Below, piece by piece: positions 35,356-44,501 of a DNA stretch of 64,000 nt. The number at the start of each line of letters is the position of its first letter. Within the stretch, counting starts at the first letter, position 1. The notes beneath the pieces were generated by a model. It worked only from the letters and a program-made list of their open reading frames with translations. It was not told the origin of the DNA and did no database searches. The DNA comes from Pseudomonas izuensis (GTDB lineage Bacteria; Pseudomonadota; Gammaproteobacteria; Pseudomonadales; Pseudomonadaceae): contig NZ_WTFT01000006.1 of NCBI RefSeq assembly GCF_009861505.1, positions 1 to 64,000 of the forward strand, read 5' to 3'. The position numbers and the translations under genes were made by a program.

Positions 35356-35928
35356 GTGGCCACAGGTGATACAAGGCAGGCAGTCATGATGGCCGCGCGT
35401 TCGATGGTGCAAGCGCGTGGCTACAATTCGCTTAGCTTTCGAGATTTGGCAAAAGAGGTTGGTGTCAAAAGCTCAAGTATCCATTATTACTTTCCTACGA
35501 AAGGTGACCTGGGGGCTACCCTGGCCCATGAATACACTAATGAATTTCTCGAGTATCTCAATCAGGTTCTTAGTGATTCCAAAGACAGAAGATCTTGCAT
35601 CAAAAGCTACGTAGAGGTTTTTCGCGCGACTTTAGTGCGCGAGAACCGCATGTGTATGGGGGGGATCATGGCAGCCGAATACGCAGATCTTGCTCCAGAG
35701 GTCAGAGTAGAAGTTCTCAGGTTTACCAACAAGCTGGTTGATTGGCTGAGTATCGTCCTTGCGCTGGATGCTCAAGATCTCGACGCAGAGGCGTTGCGCA
35801 AGTGGGCATTTGCAATATTTTCGGCGGTTGAAGGTGCCCAGCTGGTTGCCCGGGGCTGTGAGGATGTACAAGTCTATGACGACATTCTCGAAGCCTATTG
35901 GAATAATGGGCCGTTCCCATCGCGCTGA
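35356..35928 (+). CDS. TetR-family regulator
   Basis: The 190-aa protein has a helix-turn-helix (SFRDLAKEVGVKSSSIHYYF, about residues 28-47) and a C-terminal domain with MCMGGIMAAEYADLAPEV, a motif of TetR regulators that sense electrophiles (NemR-like). Cysteines are present near that segment. The GTG at 35356 is preferred, with GAGGGAG about 8 bases upstream; the TTG at 35350 is too close. It probably represses the transferase gene through the palindrome at 34486-34509. Confidence 0.82.
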   Translation: MATGDTRQAVMMAARSMVQARGYNSLSFRDLAKEVGVKSSSIHYYFPTKGDLGATLAHEYTNEFLEYLNQVLSDSKDRRSCIKSYVEVFRATLVRENRMCMGGIMAAEYADLAPEVRVEVLRFTNKLVDWLSIVLALDAQDLDAEALRKWAFAIFSAVEGAQLVARGCEDVQVYDDILEAYWNNGPFPSR

Positions 35929-36110
35929 AAAGCACACCGGTCAGTCGACCATTCTCATCGTTGATTTTGGGCATTCCGGGGAGTTGTAGCGTTTTTGCGC
36001 GGACTTCCGTTGGCGAGCGAATTCTTACGAGTCAGCGTCTACCTCCTGAGCCATGAACTCTTTCCTATTTCAGCTGGGAAATTACCTGACGGTTCAGTGG
36101 CCAATTGTGA

Positions 36111-36172
36111 CTGATTGGTACCTGTCGCGTAGGGCCGCAATCGACCCAAAGCGGACGGTGGCGACAGGTAAC
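36111..36172. repeat. dispersed intergenic repeat, copy A
   Basis: This copy has TACCTGTCGCGTAGGGCCGC followed by AATCGACCCAAAGCGGACGG. It belongs to the degenerate Pseudomonas intergenic family also seen at 37262-37306 and 37955-38045, with partial copies near 33170 and 33925. It lies in the otherwise gene-free 35929-36243 interval. Confidence 0.65.
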
Positions 36173-36190
36173 CCAAACAGCCTCCGCTAT

Positions 36191-36234
36191 CCTTTCCTAT
36201 AGGTGATAATGTCCATTATCACCTATAGGAAAGG
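36191..36234 (+). promoter_or_regulatory. 21-bp perfect inverted repeat covering the ribosome binding site
   Basis: CCTTTCCTATAGGTGATAAT plus G at 36191-36211 is the exact reverse complement of 36214-36234, with a 2-base loop. The right arm contains AGGAAAGG, which ends 9 bases before the ATG of the TIR-like gene. If transcribed, the hairpin would hide the ribosome binding site; as DNA it could be an operator. Confidence 0.75.
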
Positions 36235-36243
36235 ATTCACCCG

Positions 36244-37107
36244 ATGGCAGGCGCTCAACCTCCTTCTGCTGCTTCACCACCACTATCTAAGGCCGCCATT
36301 GAGCGGGGCATCACCCGCTTGGGCGATCGCATAACAGAGCTTGAGCGGTTTGATTTAGAGACGGTTTCTAGTAGCGCACCTGCTGACCTAGTTGCTCTGG
36401 CCGCGGCGATTAAAGACACCTTAATACGGTGCTTTGGTGAAAACACCTCTACGTTTCGGCGCTTTCAAGGTGCGGCCATGATCCATGCCTTCCCGATCTC
36501 ACTTGATGACGTTCGACCGAATAACCAACGGTACGCTCGTGAAAGTATCGATCGATCGATTGCTCTCCTGAAGGAGGCTCAGCGGACACTAAGAGAAGAT
36601 CTCGTGGATGCTGAACACGCTGCCGAATCGAAGCTTGACGCAAACCTTTCGGAAAACAATACGGCTTTGTCGCGCCGTGTGTTTGTTGTGCATGGGCATG
36701 ACGAAGGTGCTCGGGAAACAGTGGCCCGTTTCCTCATGCAGTTGGGCTTCGAGCCGATCATTTTGCATGAGCAAGCCAATCAGGGCCGCACGGTTATGGA
36801 GAAGGTCGAAGCGCATGGACAAGTCGGTTTTGCCGTGGTGCTGCTAACCCCGGACGATGAGGGCTGCGTCAAAGGCGGCACGCCAGAGCCGCGCGCCCGA
36901 CAGAACGTCTTGCTCGAGTTAGGCTATTTCCTCGGGCGCCTCGGACGTAACAAGGTCTGTGCACTAAAGCGCGGCACCCTCGAGATTCCCAGCGATTTCG
37001 CCGGTGTGGTGTGGGAGTCCATGGAAGGTAGCTGGAAGCAAGCCTTGGGCCGTGAGCTTGAAGCCGTCGGTCATGAGATCGACTGGAACAAGGTCATGCG
37101 GGTGTAA
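36244..37107 (+). CDS. TIR-like (PF10137) nucleotide-binding protein
   Basis: The 287-aa protein has a helical N-terminal domain of about 140 residues and a C-terminal TIR-like domain: RRVFVVHGHDEGARETVARF, then a long loop, then RARQNVLLELGYFLGRLGRN with the conserved Glu. This family includes the NADase effectors of CBASS and Pycsar, and stand-alone forms like this one. It probably cleaves NAD when its N-terminal domain senses a trigger. It is monocistronic, behind a striking hairpin. The trigger is unknown. Confidence 0.82.
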   Translation: MAGAQPPSAASPPLSKAAIERGITRLGDRITELERFDLETVSSSAPADLVALAAAIKDTLIRCFGENTSTFRRFQGAAMIHAFPISLDDVRPNNQRYARESIDRSIALLKEAQRTLREDLVDAEHAAESKLDANLSENNTALSRRVFVVHGHDEGARETVARFLMQLGFEPIILHEQANQGRTVMEKVEAHGQVGFAVVLLTPDDEGCVKGGTPEPRARQNVLLELGYFLGRLGRNKVCALKRGTLEIPSDFAGVVWESMEGSWKQALGRELEAVGHEIDWNKVMRV

Positions 37108-37261
37108 GCCAGCTACTGGCTTCTTCCTTGTCAGTCATCAGCCTGCCCGTAATGATGAAAGGCAAGCAGGCCAAGCTGTATTTCCCGATGGTTTTGTACC
37201 GACCGAATTCGCAGTTCGAACAAAATCGTGTAAGGGGATGGCTATCTCACATGGCGCCTTA

Positions 37262-37306
37262 AGATCGATTGCTACCTGTCGCGAAGGGTAGCAATCGACC
37301 CAGTGG
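37262..37306. repeat. dispersed intergenic repeat, copy B
   Basis: A 12-bp perfect inverted repeat (TCGATTGCTACC at 37265-37276 and its complement at 37287-37298) surrounds TGTCGCGAAG and runs into ACCCAGTGGAG. It is the best-preserved hairpin form of the family and lies in the gene-free 37108-37435 interval. Confidence 0.7.
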
Positions 37307-37435
37307 AGCCCTTCGTGAATTGCATCAATTCGGCTAAAACCAGGCTGTCGCGATCAAGGGTGGATTCAACAGGTCGCTGCTATCTAGGCTGTATCAATGC
37401 TTTCACACTATTAGCAACGCTTGCATGCGCGCCTC

Positions 37436-37939
37436 CTATTTTCTCCATCGGTAAACGTCTTCACTAAGCGGGCGATTTGCTGGGCGCCGCCATTCCTCCA
37501 GTTCCCCCGCGTCTGCTATTTCAAACTCGGTTCGTGACGTCCCTTTCCAACAAAAAATAGGCGGCTCGTGCCACTTTAAAACCTCATCCTCTCCGTCTCG
37601 AGAAATTTTCAGATTCGTGACACGGCGCCCATACAACCACGGATTTTGCCCACAGGAAATTCGTTGATGGGGCACCCCTTTTATCAGCAGCGGATGCTGG
37701 GCACGTTCGATCATTTCTTTTGGATGGTTAGCGTAGTAGGCCATAGATGAGGCATCGCACCTCGCGCGGAGGTAAAGGAACTCCATACACCCAGCCACTG
37801 AGCGTTCTGACCGCCGGCCGCTAAGTATTGCCGCAACTTTTTCGTAAGGCTCCTGCCGTACGTCCAGCCTCTCCCAGGTGATTAGCCATGCGATCATGTC
37901 GATGATGCTGCCATGCGATAAGGTGAAGGTCACATACAC
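37436..37939 (-). CDS. hypothetical protein (167 aa)
   Basis: The product has no recognised domain. It contains an N-terminal helix (SIIDMIAWLITWERLD), a Cys/Arg-rich centre (MEFLYLRARCDASSMAYYAN) and a C-terminal WH-PP-x-FCW segment. The only start options are GTG codons (37939 or 37933), without a strong ribosome binding site. Coding character is moderate, and it has no partner gene. Confidence 0.45.
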   Translation of the reverse strand: MYVTFTLSHGSIIDMIAWLITWERLDVRQEPYEKVAAILSGRRSERSVAGCMEFLYLRARCDASSMAYYANHPKEMIERAQHPLLIKGVPHQRISCGQNPWLYGRRVTNLKISRDGEDEVLKWHEPPIFCWKGTSRTEFEIADAGELEEWRRPANRPLSEDVYRWRK

Positions 37940-37954
37940 ACTCTAGCCCCCAAA

Positions 37955-38045
37955 GCGGAAGTTGGTGGAAGGCAGCTATAGGCCGATTGCAGTCTGTTGA
38001 GACGTGCTGCGTCCGACCCATTGATGACGGTTGCGACAGGCGCCT
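37955..38045. repeat. dispersed intergenic repeat, copy C
   Basis: A degenerate copy with CCAAAGCGGAAGTTGG, GGCCGATTGCAGTCTGTTG and GTTGCGACAGGCG, related to copies A and B. The rest of the 37940-38256 interval holds no supported gene. Confidence 0.5.
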
Positions 38046-38256
38046 TCGACCAGTAGCAAGCATCTAAACGAGAACTGGCATTCAGCTATTCCATTTCAAC
38101 AATGAAAAATCTGATGGCGTACTTCCGCGAAGCAGGTACTTCCTGGGATCTAGTCGCTCACGCATAGATGATAGGTATCGTGCAGTGTGGCGGGCTTTCA
38201 TATTTAGCCGTCGTGACTTTAATGGAACTGTCACAAGATGACTTGATAGTGGCAAC

Positions 38257-39120
38257 GTGCCACAATCGCTACCTGCCTGGCATCCCAGGGATTTCTATTT
38301 CAATGGCCCATCGCCCTTAATGGCGGCTGACTCGGCTAAAAACAAGGATTTGGCAACGTTGACGCTTCAGCAGGATTTACTCGCGCCCGTGACCCGTACC
38401 CAAAAAATCACTTCGCTGATTACACGTGGCATGGCCGGCCTGGGTGTTGTACTCAGTGGTTTATGGGCGTTGATCACTTACGTCGTACCCGATCCAAGTA
38501 CACTAGGTTTCACCTTCATTAGTTGGAAGAGCGTGGTGTTGGTGGTGAGTACCTTTCTCTTTTTGAGCGCTGTTTCCATCGGTTGGCAAATCCGTAACCT
38601 TGCGCCAGTTCTGAGAGGTGCGCTTCAGTTTTTCATGGTGATCGGCCTTTCTTTTGGCTTCTTCATTTTGGGCACCGAATATGCGAAGCCTTCTTTCGAA
38701 TTTGCCAAGCTGCAATCGAAAATTGTCGAAAACGAAGGAACCAATCTGCTCGGTAAACGCATGGAAGTCCTTGATAACGTCCGCATTGAATTGCTGGGTT
38801 GCGAGAACATAGGTCGCTTGCCGACCTGCACGTTCGAGCTGACCAACCTGAACATTGATCGTGGATTTCGATTTAACGATGGCACCCTCCTGTTCGACGA
38901 AACGGGCGGCCCACTTAAACTTGATTCGGTACGCGTCGGCCAGGTGGATGACGGCTATTACAGGGCATTCCAGCTAGTCAGGAACGTGCCGACACGTGTG
39001 ACGCTGAACTTTCAACAAAGCGGAAGCAAGCTGAACAGGACTCCGGCTATCAAGCTCAGTTTCCGGGATAAAAACGATGAATCACTGATGCTCAAATTCA
39101 GCGATGTTGCTATGAACTGA
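38257..39120 (+). CDS. predicted membrane protein (287 aa)
   Basis: There are three membrane helices in the N-terminal half (GMAGLGVVLSGLWALITYVV; SVVLVVSTFLFLSAVSIGW; FFMVIGLSFGFFILGTEY), followed by a soluble C-terminal domain of about 150 residues with a CENIGRLPTC disulphide-like pair and beta-strand character, likely periplasmic. The family is unknown. The first start (GTG at 38257) and the ATG at 38320 are both possible; neither has a strong ribosome binding site. Confidence 0.6.
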   Translation: MPQSLPAWHPRDFYFNGPSPLMAADSAKNKDLATLTLQQDLLAPVTRTQKITSLITRGMAGLGVVLSGLWALITYVVPDPSTLGFTFISWKSVVLVVSTFLFLSAVSIGWQIRNLAPVLRGALQFFMVIGLSFGFFILGTEYAKPSFEFAKLQSKIVENEGTNLLGKRMEVLDNVRIELLGCENIGRLPTCTFELTNLNIDRGFRFNDGTLLFDETGGPLKLDSVRVGQVDDGYYRAFQLVRNVPTRVTLNFQQSGSKLNRTPAIKLSFRDKNDESLMLKFSDVAMN

Positions 39121-39449
39121 GGCGCTAGCCGCAAGGTGGCCATGACGAGAGGGGATGTAAGGGAGACCTCTTTGGTTGGTAGCTTTCCTCATAGCGCGTT
39201 TATCCCCTCTGAAGGTTACCCGCCCTATGCGGAAGGTTCGCCAGTGGTGGGTCACGTCGACCGTTTTCAATTTCTGCTACACATGTACCAAAGGTGCCGA
39301 GCGTTCCATTAATTCTGGTTTACGCTAGGAAACACGTGAATGCTGAGGGGAATGCGATGCTCAATCAAGTTAATCGAGCAACGCAGCCAAGGCCTCCCGA
39401 AAGGGCGAGAATAGCTACCCTCGAATTACTCGGTAGCGTCAGCAATCGG
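39121..39449. other. gene-free stretch
   Basis: The interval between convergent genes has no supported coding frame. Short frames here show no protein-like pattern. Confidence 0.35.
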
Positions 39450-40370
39450 TCACTTTTTCGACTGCAATTGGTATACGAGCAGGTTCGAATAAACCAAGGC
39501 CAACACAGGCGCGTCCAAACCCTTCGCATCTGCTCGTGCCAGTAGATCGCCAATGATTTGATCGGCTTCGATAGCTCGTCCAGCAACCAAGTCTCTGTAC
39601 ATCGAAGAGGTTTGTGGGGATCCTTCGAGCGTAAGCAGGCGACGGGCTTCTGCTAAGAAGGGTTCGCTCAACTGGCAGCCTACTGCCTGGATGATGGTCA
39701 CCACCTCGTCGATAACGCCGTCAGCAAAGTCGCGTCCGCCAATTACCGAAACTACATCACCAATACTCCCTCTCATCAGGCAATTGATGCTTCCCATTGC
39801 TGCAAGCAGAGTCCATTTTTCCCACATATCCCGTGTGATTGTGTTCGACGTTTTGGCATCAAAGCCGGCGTCGCGCATGAAGTCGTGCACCTTGGCTACG
39901 CGCTCTGAATCACTTCCGTCCAACTCCCCATAGGCGATGTCGTTAAACGTTCCTTGCTGAATGATGCGACCGTTGTCGTCAAGGCTTGTCGCTACTTTGC
40001 ATGCGCAACCGAGAAGACGATCCTTGCCAAACTTCTCCGCGAGCAATTCCATGTGACGCATCCCGTTGAGCAGGGGCAGGATCACTGTATTAGGGCCAAC
40101 GGCAGCAGCCATATCTTCCAGTGCTGACTCAAGCGCGTAGGCTTTTACAGCAACCAAGACGATGTCGAAGTGGCCCTGGATCTGGGTCGCTGTGATGAGC
40201 TGCGGCTCTATTTCGATGTCACCTGCGGCACTCTTGACGGAAAGGCCATGCTGTTCGAGCTGGGCAAGTCGTTGGGCTCTCACGAGGAAGGTGACATCGC
40301 GTCCTGCCTTGGCGAGCTTTGCACCGAAAAAACCGCCAGTAGACCCAGCCCCTACAATCAAAATGCGCAT
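39450..40370 (-). CDS. ketopantoate reductase family (PanE/ApbA) oxidoreductase
   Basis: The 306-aa protein has an N-terminal NADPH-binding motif (RILIVGAGSTGGFFGAKLAK), then VLVAVKAYALESAL, and a C-terminal helical domain with WEKWTLLAAMGSINCLMRGS, which holds the catalytic Lys region. It reduces 2-dehydropantoate or a related 2-keto acid. AGGAG precedes the ATG. It is probably a paralogue rather than the housekeeping panE. An 18-bp palindrome lies 44 bases upstream of the start. Confidence 0.85.
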   Translation of the reverse strand: MRILIVGAGSTGGFFGAKLAKAGRDVTFLVRAQRLAQLEQHGLSVKSAAGDIEIEPQLITATQIQGHFDIVLVAVKAYALESALEDMAAAVGPNTVILPLLNGMRHMELLAEKFGKDRLLGCACKVATSLDDNGRIIQQGTFNDIAYGELDGSDSERVAKVHDFMRDAGFDAKTSNTITRDMWEKWTLLAAMGSINCLMRGSIGDVVSVIGGRDFADGVIDEVVTIIQAVGCQLSEPFLAEARRLLTLEGSPQTSSMYRDLVAGRAIEADQIIGDLLARADAKGLDAPVLALVYSNLLVYQLQSKK

Positions 40371-40413
40371 TTGGTAACTCCTGAATGAAACATGACTGCT
40401 TAGAATTGTAATG

Positions 40414-40431
40414 TGCGGGTATATACCCGCA
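40414..40431. promoter_or_regulatory. 18-bp perfect palindrome
   Basis: TGCGGGTATATACCCGCA is its own reverse complement. It lies 44 bases upstream of the PanE-like gene and in the 302-bp interval shared with the divergent 567-aa gene. It is probably an operator. The rest of the interval holds no supported gene. Confidence 0.5.
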
Positions 40432-40672
40432 TTCTAGGTAAAGCTACACGAAATTCGGAAAAATCAAAACGGAGAAGGGATGGTCAGCGTTTGGAGATGC
40501 GGGCTAAGAGCGATTTAAATGGAAAATTATCGGTTGCCATTGATGGCGTTGGGGGAGGGTGGGCTAGGCCGTGCAGCAGACCTACGACTAATGGCTATAA
40601 GCCAGTAATTTATCTTTTAGAGTGCCAACGAAGGGGATAGGATGATGCCTATTTGACATCAAGGAAGATCAT

Positions 40673-42376
40673 ATGGCCTGGCTACCAAGCAAAGCATCTC
40701 TCGCATCTATGAAGGACGCTTTATCCGAAGCGACGAACCGTGTCAGCGAGTCTGTAGCGTCCTTTGATATTAAAGATGCCGCGCAGAGCGTGAAAAACAG
40801 CGCCGTTAGCGCTGCCGAAAAGACCAAAGAGACTTCCATCACCGCCTACGGTTTTACTAAGGAAAAAACGTTCGGAGCTTACGTCGCTGTTTCGGATAGC
40901 GTTCGTAGCATCGATTATGAAGAGCTGCGTCGAGCTGAGTTCTACAAAGATACATTCACCCAATACAAGGACCTAGGCACGGCGAAAGTGGCGGCTTCGT
41001 TTCGCGCTACTTTTGAAATTGAAAAAACAACACTGGAGATGGTAGAGGGAATCCGCAAGGGGCTGCCGGTGCCTGCTAAATCCATTGACGATATCTTTGA
41101 CCAATGCAAGCGTGAAGCCATTCGTCGTACTGTCGCGTCGTTTGCTTTGGGCGATGTCATGCGCGACGTCGACAATCATAGCGCTGCAAAATACGAAAAT
41201 CTGTCGGACTCCTATAAAGCATTCTCAGGGCGAACCGGTGCAGCGATGTTTGATGATCCGAATTTTGCAGCGATGAAGGATGCGCGTTACGCAGCCCGTG
41301 AGACATGGACGCCTGAAGGCTTCGACAAGCTTGATAACGGGTATTACAAGGACCAGCAACTGGATCCCTGGGGCGCAGATATTGAGCATGTGATCGCCCG
41401 CAAGGATTACTACGAAGATCTGCTGCTGCGCGCAGGTACTACGGATGATCAGTTTTTCAGCATCATCAATTCTAAGGAGAATCTGGTATTCGCAGATGAC
41501 TCGCTCAATCGCTCGCTGCAAGACAAGAATATTTATAAATATCTCGAACAAAACGGGAGGCCGCGAGCCGACGATCCTGACCTGATTGACGTGACGATCC
41601 AGAAAACCGGTGAGGTTGTGACGGTTCGTAAATCAGATATCGATGAAGCCTTTAACAGGGCAGAAGACAATCGAAATGATCACCGTTGGGATGCAGCGGT
41701 AGAAATTGGATCGACCATAGCATTGACCGGTGCGACGATGGCCGCACAGCAAATCGTGGGTCTCATCGTGCTGGAAACCGTGGATATTTTCATCGATGAG
41801 ATCCGCAACTTAACCGTCAACGGACGAATTCTTAATGAAGACGGCTGGCTACAGAACTCAAAGGATGCCACTGCACGGATCCAGCAACGTCTAAGCGAGC
41901 GCTTTGAAGAAAAGCAGATATGGGCACGCGCTCGAGCTGTCGGCTTGGAGGCTGGCGTAGCTGGGGCTCTGAGTGTCATTCCACAAATACTGATTTCGTT
42001 GATCATCAAGATGCCCGCCTTCGTGCTAGCGCTGGTGCGTGAATGCACGCTGAGCCTTGTGCGTTGCGTTCGTATCATGCTGAGCAAGGATGAGGCTAAG
42101 CTCGACGCAATTACGGTAGTGCTAGCGGGGACAGCCTCAGCAATTCTCGGCGTTTACGTTGGAAGGGTGATCAGTAACGCAATGGCCGGTGTGCCGCTGT
42201 TGAACAAATTCAACTCCCAAATAACCAGCGTTTTAACTGGGGTCTTGGTTACCGCCGTACCGCTGACTGCCATTTACACGTTTGATCAGAACAAAAACAA
42301 ATTCACTTTCGTCACGTCGCGCCTTGGTAGGTCCGATGATTCGCAGTCAGAAGCTCATGGACCAGTTACACCATAG
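40673..42376 (+). CDS. HNH-like plus membrane protein, family unknown (567 aa)
   Basis: The N-terminal 130 residues are helical with a low-complexity KD/SA-rich start. A middle segment reads DIEHVIARKDYYEDL (His239), then INSKENLVFADDSLNRS (Asn266 onward), resembling the beta-beta-alpha-metal core of HNH nucleases (x-x-H-x-x-x ... N-x-x-x-N-L ... N). Four hydrophobic segments follow (about 345-378, 427-455, 478-498 and 518-538), so the protein is membrane-anchored at its C-terminus. AAGGAA precedes the ATG. Nuclease activity is inferred only from the motif. A membrane-bound nuclease that attacks incoming DNA would be a plausible role. Confidence 0.6.
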   Translation: MAWLPSKASLASMKDALSEATNRVSESVASFDIKDAAQSVKNSAVSAAEKTKETSITAYGFTKEKTFGAYVAVSDSVRSIDYEELRRAEFYKDTFTQYKDLGTAKVAASFRATFEIEKTTLEMVEGIRKGLPVPAKSIDDIFDQCKREAIRRTVASFALGDVMRDVDNHSAAKYENLSDSYKAFSGRTGAAMFDDPNFAAMKDARYAARETWTPEGFDKLDNGYYKDQQLDPWGADIEHVIARKDYYEDLLLRAGTTDDQFFSIINSKENLVFADDSLNRSLQDKNIYKYLEQNGRPRADDPDLIDVTIQKTGEVVTVRKSDIDEAFNRAEDNRNDHRWDAAVEIGSTIALTGATMAAQQIVGLIVLETVDIFIDEIRNLTVNGRILNEDGWLQNSKDATARIQQRLSERFEEKQIWARARAVGLEAGVAGALSVIPQILISLIIKMPAFVLALVRECTLSLVRCVRIMLSKDEAKLDAITVVLAGTASAILGVYVGRVISNAMAGVPLLNKFNSQITSVLTGVLVTAVPLTAIYTFDQNKNKFTFVTSRLGRSDDSQSEAHGPVTP

Positions 42377-42778
42377 TTTAGTGGGAGGAGAATCCTTGCT
42401 CGTTAGTTAACTGGCGCGTGAGCCGGTTGCAGTGGGTGCTATAGCTATGAGTTCGCTGGTCATTAACGATTCACTCTCGCAGCCACATGCGTACCGGCTC
42501 CCGGCTCCGCCGAATTTGACCAGGTGGTTGATCCCACTTTGCAATCTCTGAGCTTTGACTGTGGGCAAATCGATAGAATCTACAGAAGGATTCTCGGATG
42601 CTCTTGGTGCTTAAAAGGAGCTTTCCATTCGGTAAAAAAAGGTGATTTTATATTACGTTTTTGAGGTGCTTACATTCCGCAGTGGCGTATTAGTTTTAGT
42701 TGACTAAGCTGAATAAAAATTTAGCCACTCAAGTTTTTGTCGGTTTCGACATTTACAGATGGTTAAAGGAGTGCCTAC
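42377..42778. other. gene-free promoter region
   Basis: About 400 bases, AT-rich toward the right, with no supported coding frame. AGGAG at about 42766 is the ribosome binding site of the caspase gene. Confidence 0.4.
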
Positions 42779-44479
42779 ATGATGATTATAGCAAAAAGCT
42801 ATTTTGCCTTCGTTACGTTATTCCTCTTGACGCTAACGACTGCATGGGCCGGCAATGTTCAAGTCGACAGGGATATGGTTGAGTTCGAAACAGGGAGAAA
42901 AACCTATCAACCGAGGAGTAGCATTGTTTTACGCTTTAATACTGCCGAGTATTTTTATGGCTCCCAAGAATATGCATATTTACCGCTGATTGTTACAGCC
43001 TCCAATGATACTTTGGACTCTGCGGGCGTCGACAACTGGTTGGTTTACGGCGTGCTCAGCAACGCGCCTGGAACTTCTGAAGAGCTGTCCAACGGTGCGG
43101 CACCTTATATTTTCAGATTTAACGCTCCAGATCGACCCGGAAAATATAAGGTTTATATAGGCAGTAGACCACTTTTCAGAGATTATCCTTTGAAGTCGGG
43201 CGCCGGATATAAAGAGGCTTTCGTTCCGCATACATTCGATGCTAGAGAGTTGGTTAAAACTGTTTTGGCTTACCCGTCCTCATTGCAAGAGGTAAGTGAG
43301 TTTGAAGTGGTCGGTGGTTTTTTGCCTCCGAGCGAGACTGCACCTGTGTATTTGCAGGTGAATGGTACGGTTCCGTCAAAAGCGAAATTTCCAGGTGGGA
43401 TTTTGCTAAATCCAATAAAGTTTAGCTGGTATGTTGGCAAAGAATTTACGGGGGACAGAAAAAGTGTGCTCTACCGGTATCGTATGGAACCAGAGGATGA
43501 GGAATGGGGAGCATGGACCTCGGCTGATCAAGTAGCATATTCAGTTTTGTTGAAGGGCATACATAGATTTCGAGTTCAAGCTAAACATCTTAAAGAAGAT
43601 AAATGGATTGAATCAATACCAGCGACGATGCAGTTTGCACTCAACAAGGACCATATAACTAAACCTACGCGCGAAACGCTAACCAAAGGTGGAGCGGTTA
43701 GTAATGGTAGCGTTGCTTTCAACGAGGTTTACAAAAAAAGCTATGCGCTATTGGTAGGGGTCTGGAAATTTGATGATGCGGCTGGATTTCCGCAGTTTGA
43801 CGAAAAACGAATACAGAAAGATATATCCTCCATGGAGGCTGCTCTCAAAGGCAATGGCTTTGAAGTAAAAATTCTTTCGGGTGCGGTAAACAAGAGCACA
43901 GTCGTAGAGGCCCTTGATGAAATAGTTGAGTTGGCGGGCAGAGATGATCGCATCTTCGTATATTTTTCGACTCACGGCTTTCCGGATCCTTTGATGGGAT
44001 CTGAGGGGTATTTAGCTACATCAGACTGTGTACTCAAGAAGCCCACAGTAGGATGCTTGAGATTGAATGACTTATCCGTTACTGCCGAGCGTGCTTTGGA
44101 TGGGAAACAAGTCAAACAGGTTCTCTTCGCAATCGATAGCTGCTTTTCAGGGTTAGGCGTAGTGCGCAAATCAGTAGCGGTTCCAGATCTAACTCGACTT
44201 GCTGTACCGCAGGGTGCGTACATGCTGACGGCGGGGATGGCGGATCAAACTGCCGCCATTGACCGGGATTTTGGAATGAGCACCTTTACACATTTTCTTT
44301 CCAGTGGTCTAAGTGGCGAGGCTGATATTCTTGGTAATAATGGGATGATTACGCTAAGTGAGTTGTTCGTATACGTCCAGTACAAGGTGGCGCAGCGAAC
44401 GGATTCAAAACAAATACCAATGCTAGGGAAAATGAGGGGGGATGGTGAAATGCTGTTTAATCCGTTGAGCGGCAATTAA
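42779..44479 (+). CDS. exported caspase-family (C14) protease
   Basis: The 566-aa protein starts with a signal peptide (YFAFVTLFLLTLTTAWAG, cleavage near residue 24), followed by about 300 residues of beta-rich modules. A C-terminal caspase fold follows: YALLVGVWKFDDAAGFPQF, VYFSTHGF with catalytic His399, and LFAIDSCFSGLG with catalytic Cys455. Prokaryotic caspase-like proteins cut after basic or acidic residues and often act in cell suicide, but most are cytoplasmic; this one should be periplasmic or outer-membrane. It is followed 22 bases later by a Tat-exported DUF1353 gene, probably in the same operon. Confidence 0.85.
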   Translation: MMIIAKSYFAFVTLFLLTLTTAWAGNVQVDRDMVEFETGRKTYQPRSSIVLRFNTAEYFYGSQEYAYLPLIVTASNDTLDSAGVDNWLVYGVLSNAPGTSEELSNGAAPYIFRFNAPDRPGKYKVYIGSRPLFRDYPLKSGAGYKEAFVPHTFDARELVKTVLAYPSSLQEVSEFEVVGGFLPPSETAPVYLQVNGTVPSKAKFPGGILLNPIKFSWYVGKEFTGDRKSVLYRYRMEPEDEEWGAWTSADQVAYSVLLKGIHRFRVQAKHLKEDKWIESIPATMQFALNKDHITKPTRETLTKGGAVSNGSVAFNEVYKKSYALLVGVWKFDDAAGFPQFDEKRIQKDISSMEAALKGNGFEVKILSGAVNKSTVVEALDEIVELAGRDDRIFVYFSTHGFPDPLMGSEGYLATSDCVLKKPTVGCLRLNDLSVTAERALDGKQVKQVLFAIDSCFSGLGVVRKSVAVPDLTRLAVPQGAYMLTAGMADQTAAIDRDFGMSTFTHFLSSGLSGEADILGNNGMITLSELFVYVQYKVAQRTDSKQIPMLGKMRGDGEMLFNPLSGN

Positions 44480-44501
44480 ACTAACGTGGAGGGTAGTGGT
44501 G

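Noticed and set aside
39294..39545. 83-codon frame on the plus strand
   Set aside because: It overlaps the end of the PanE-like gene and shows no protein-like pattern.
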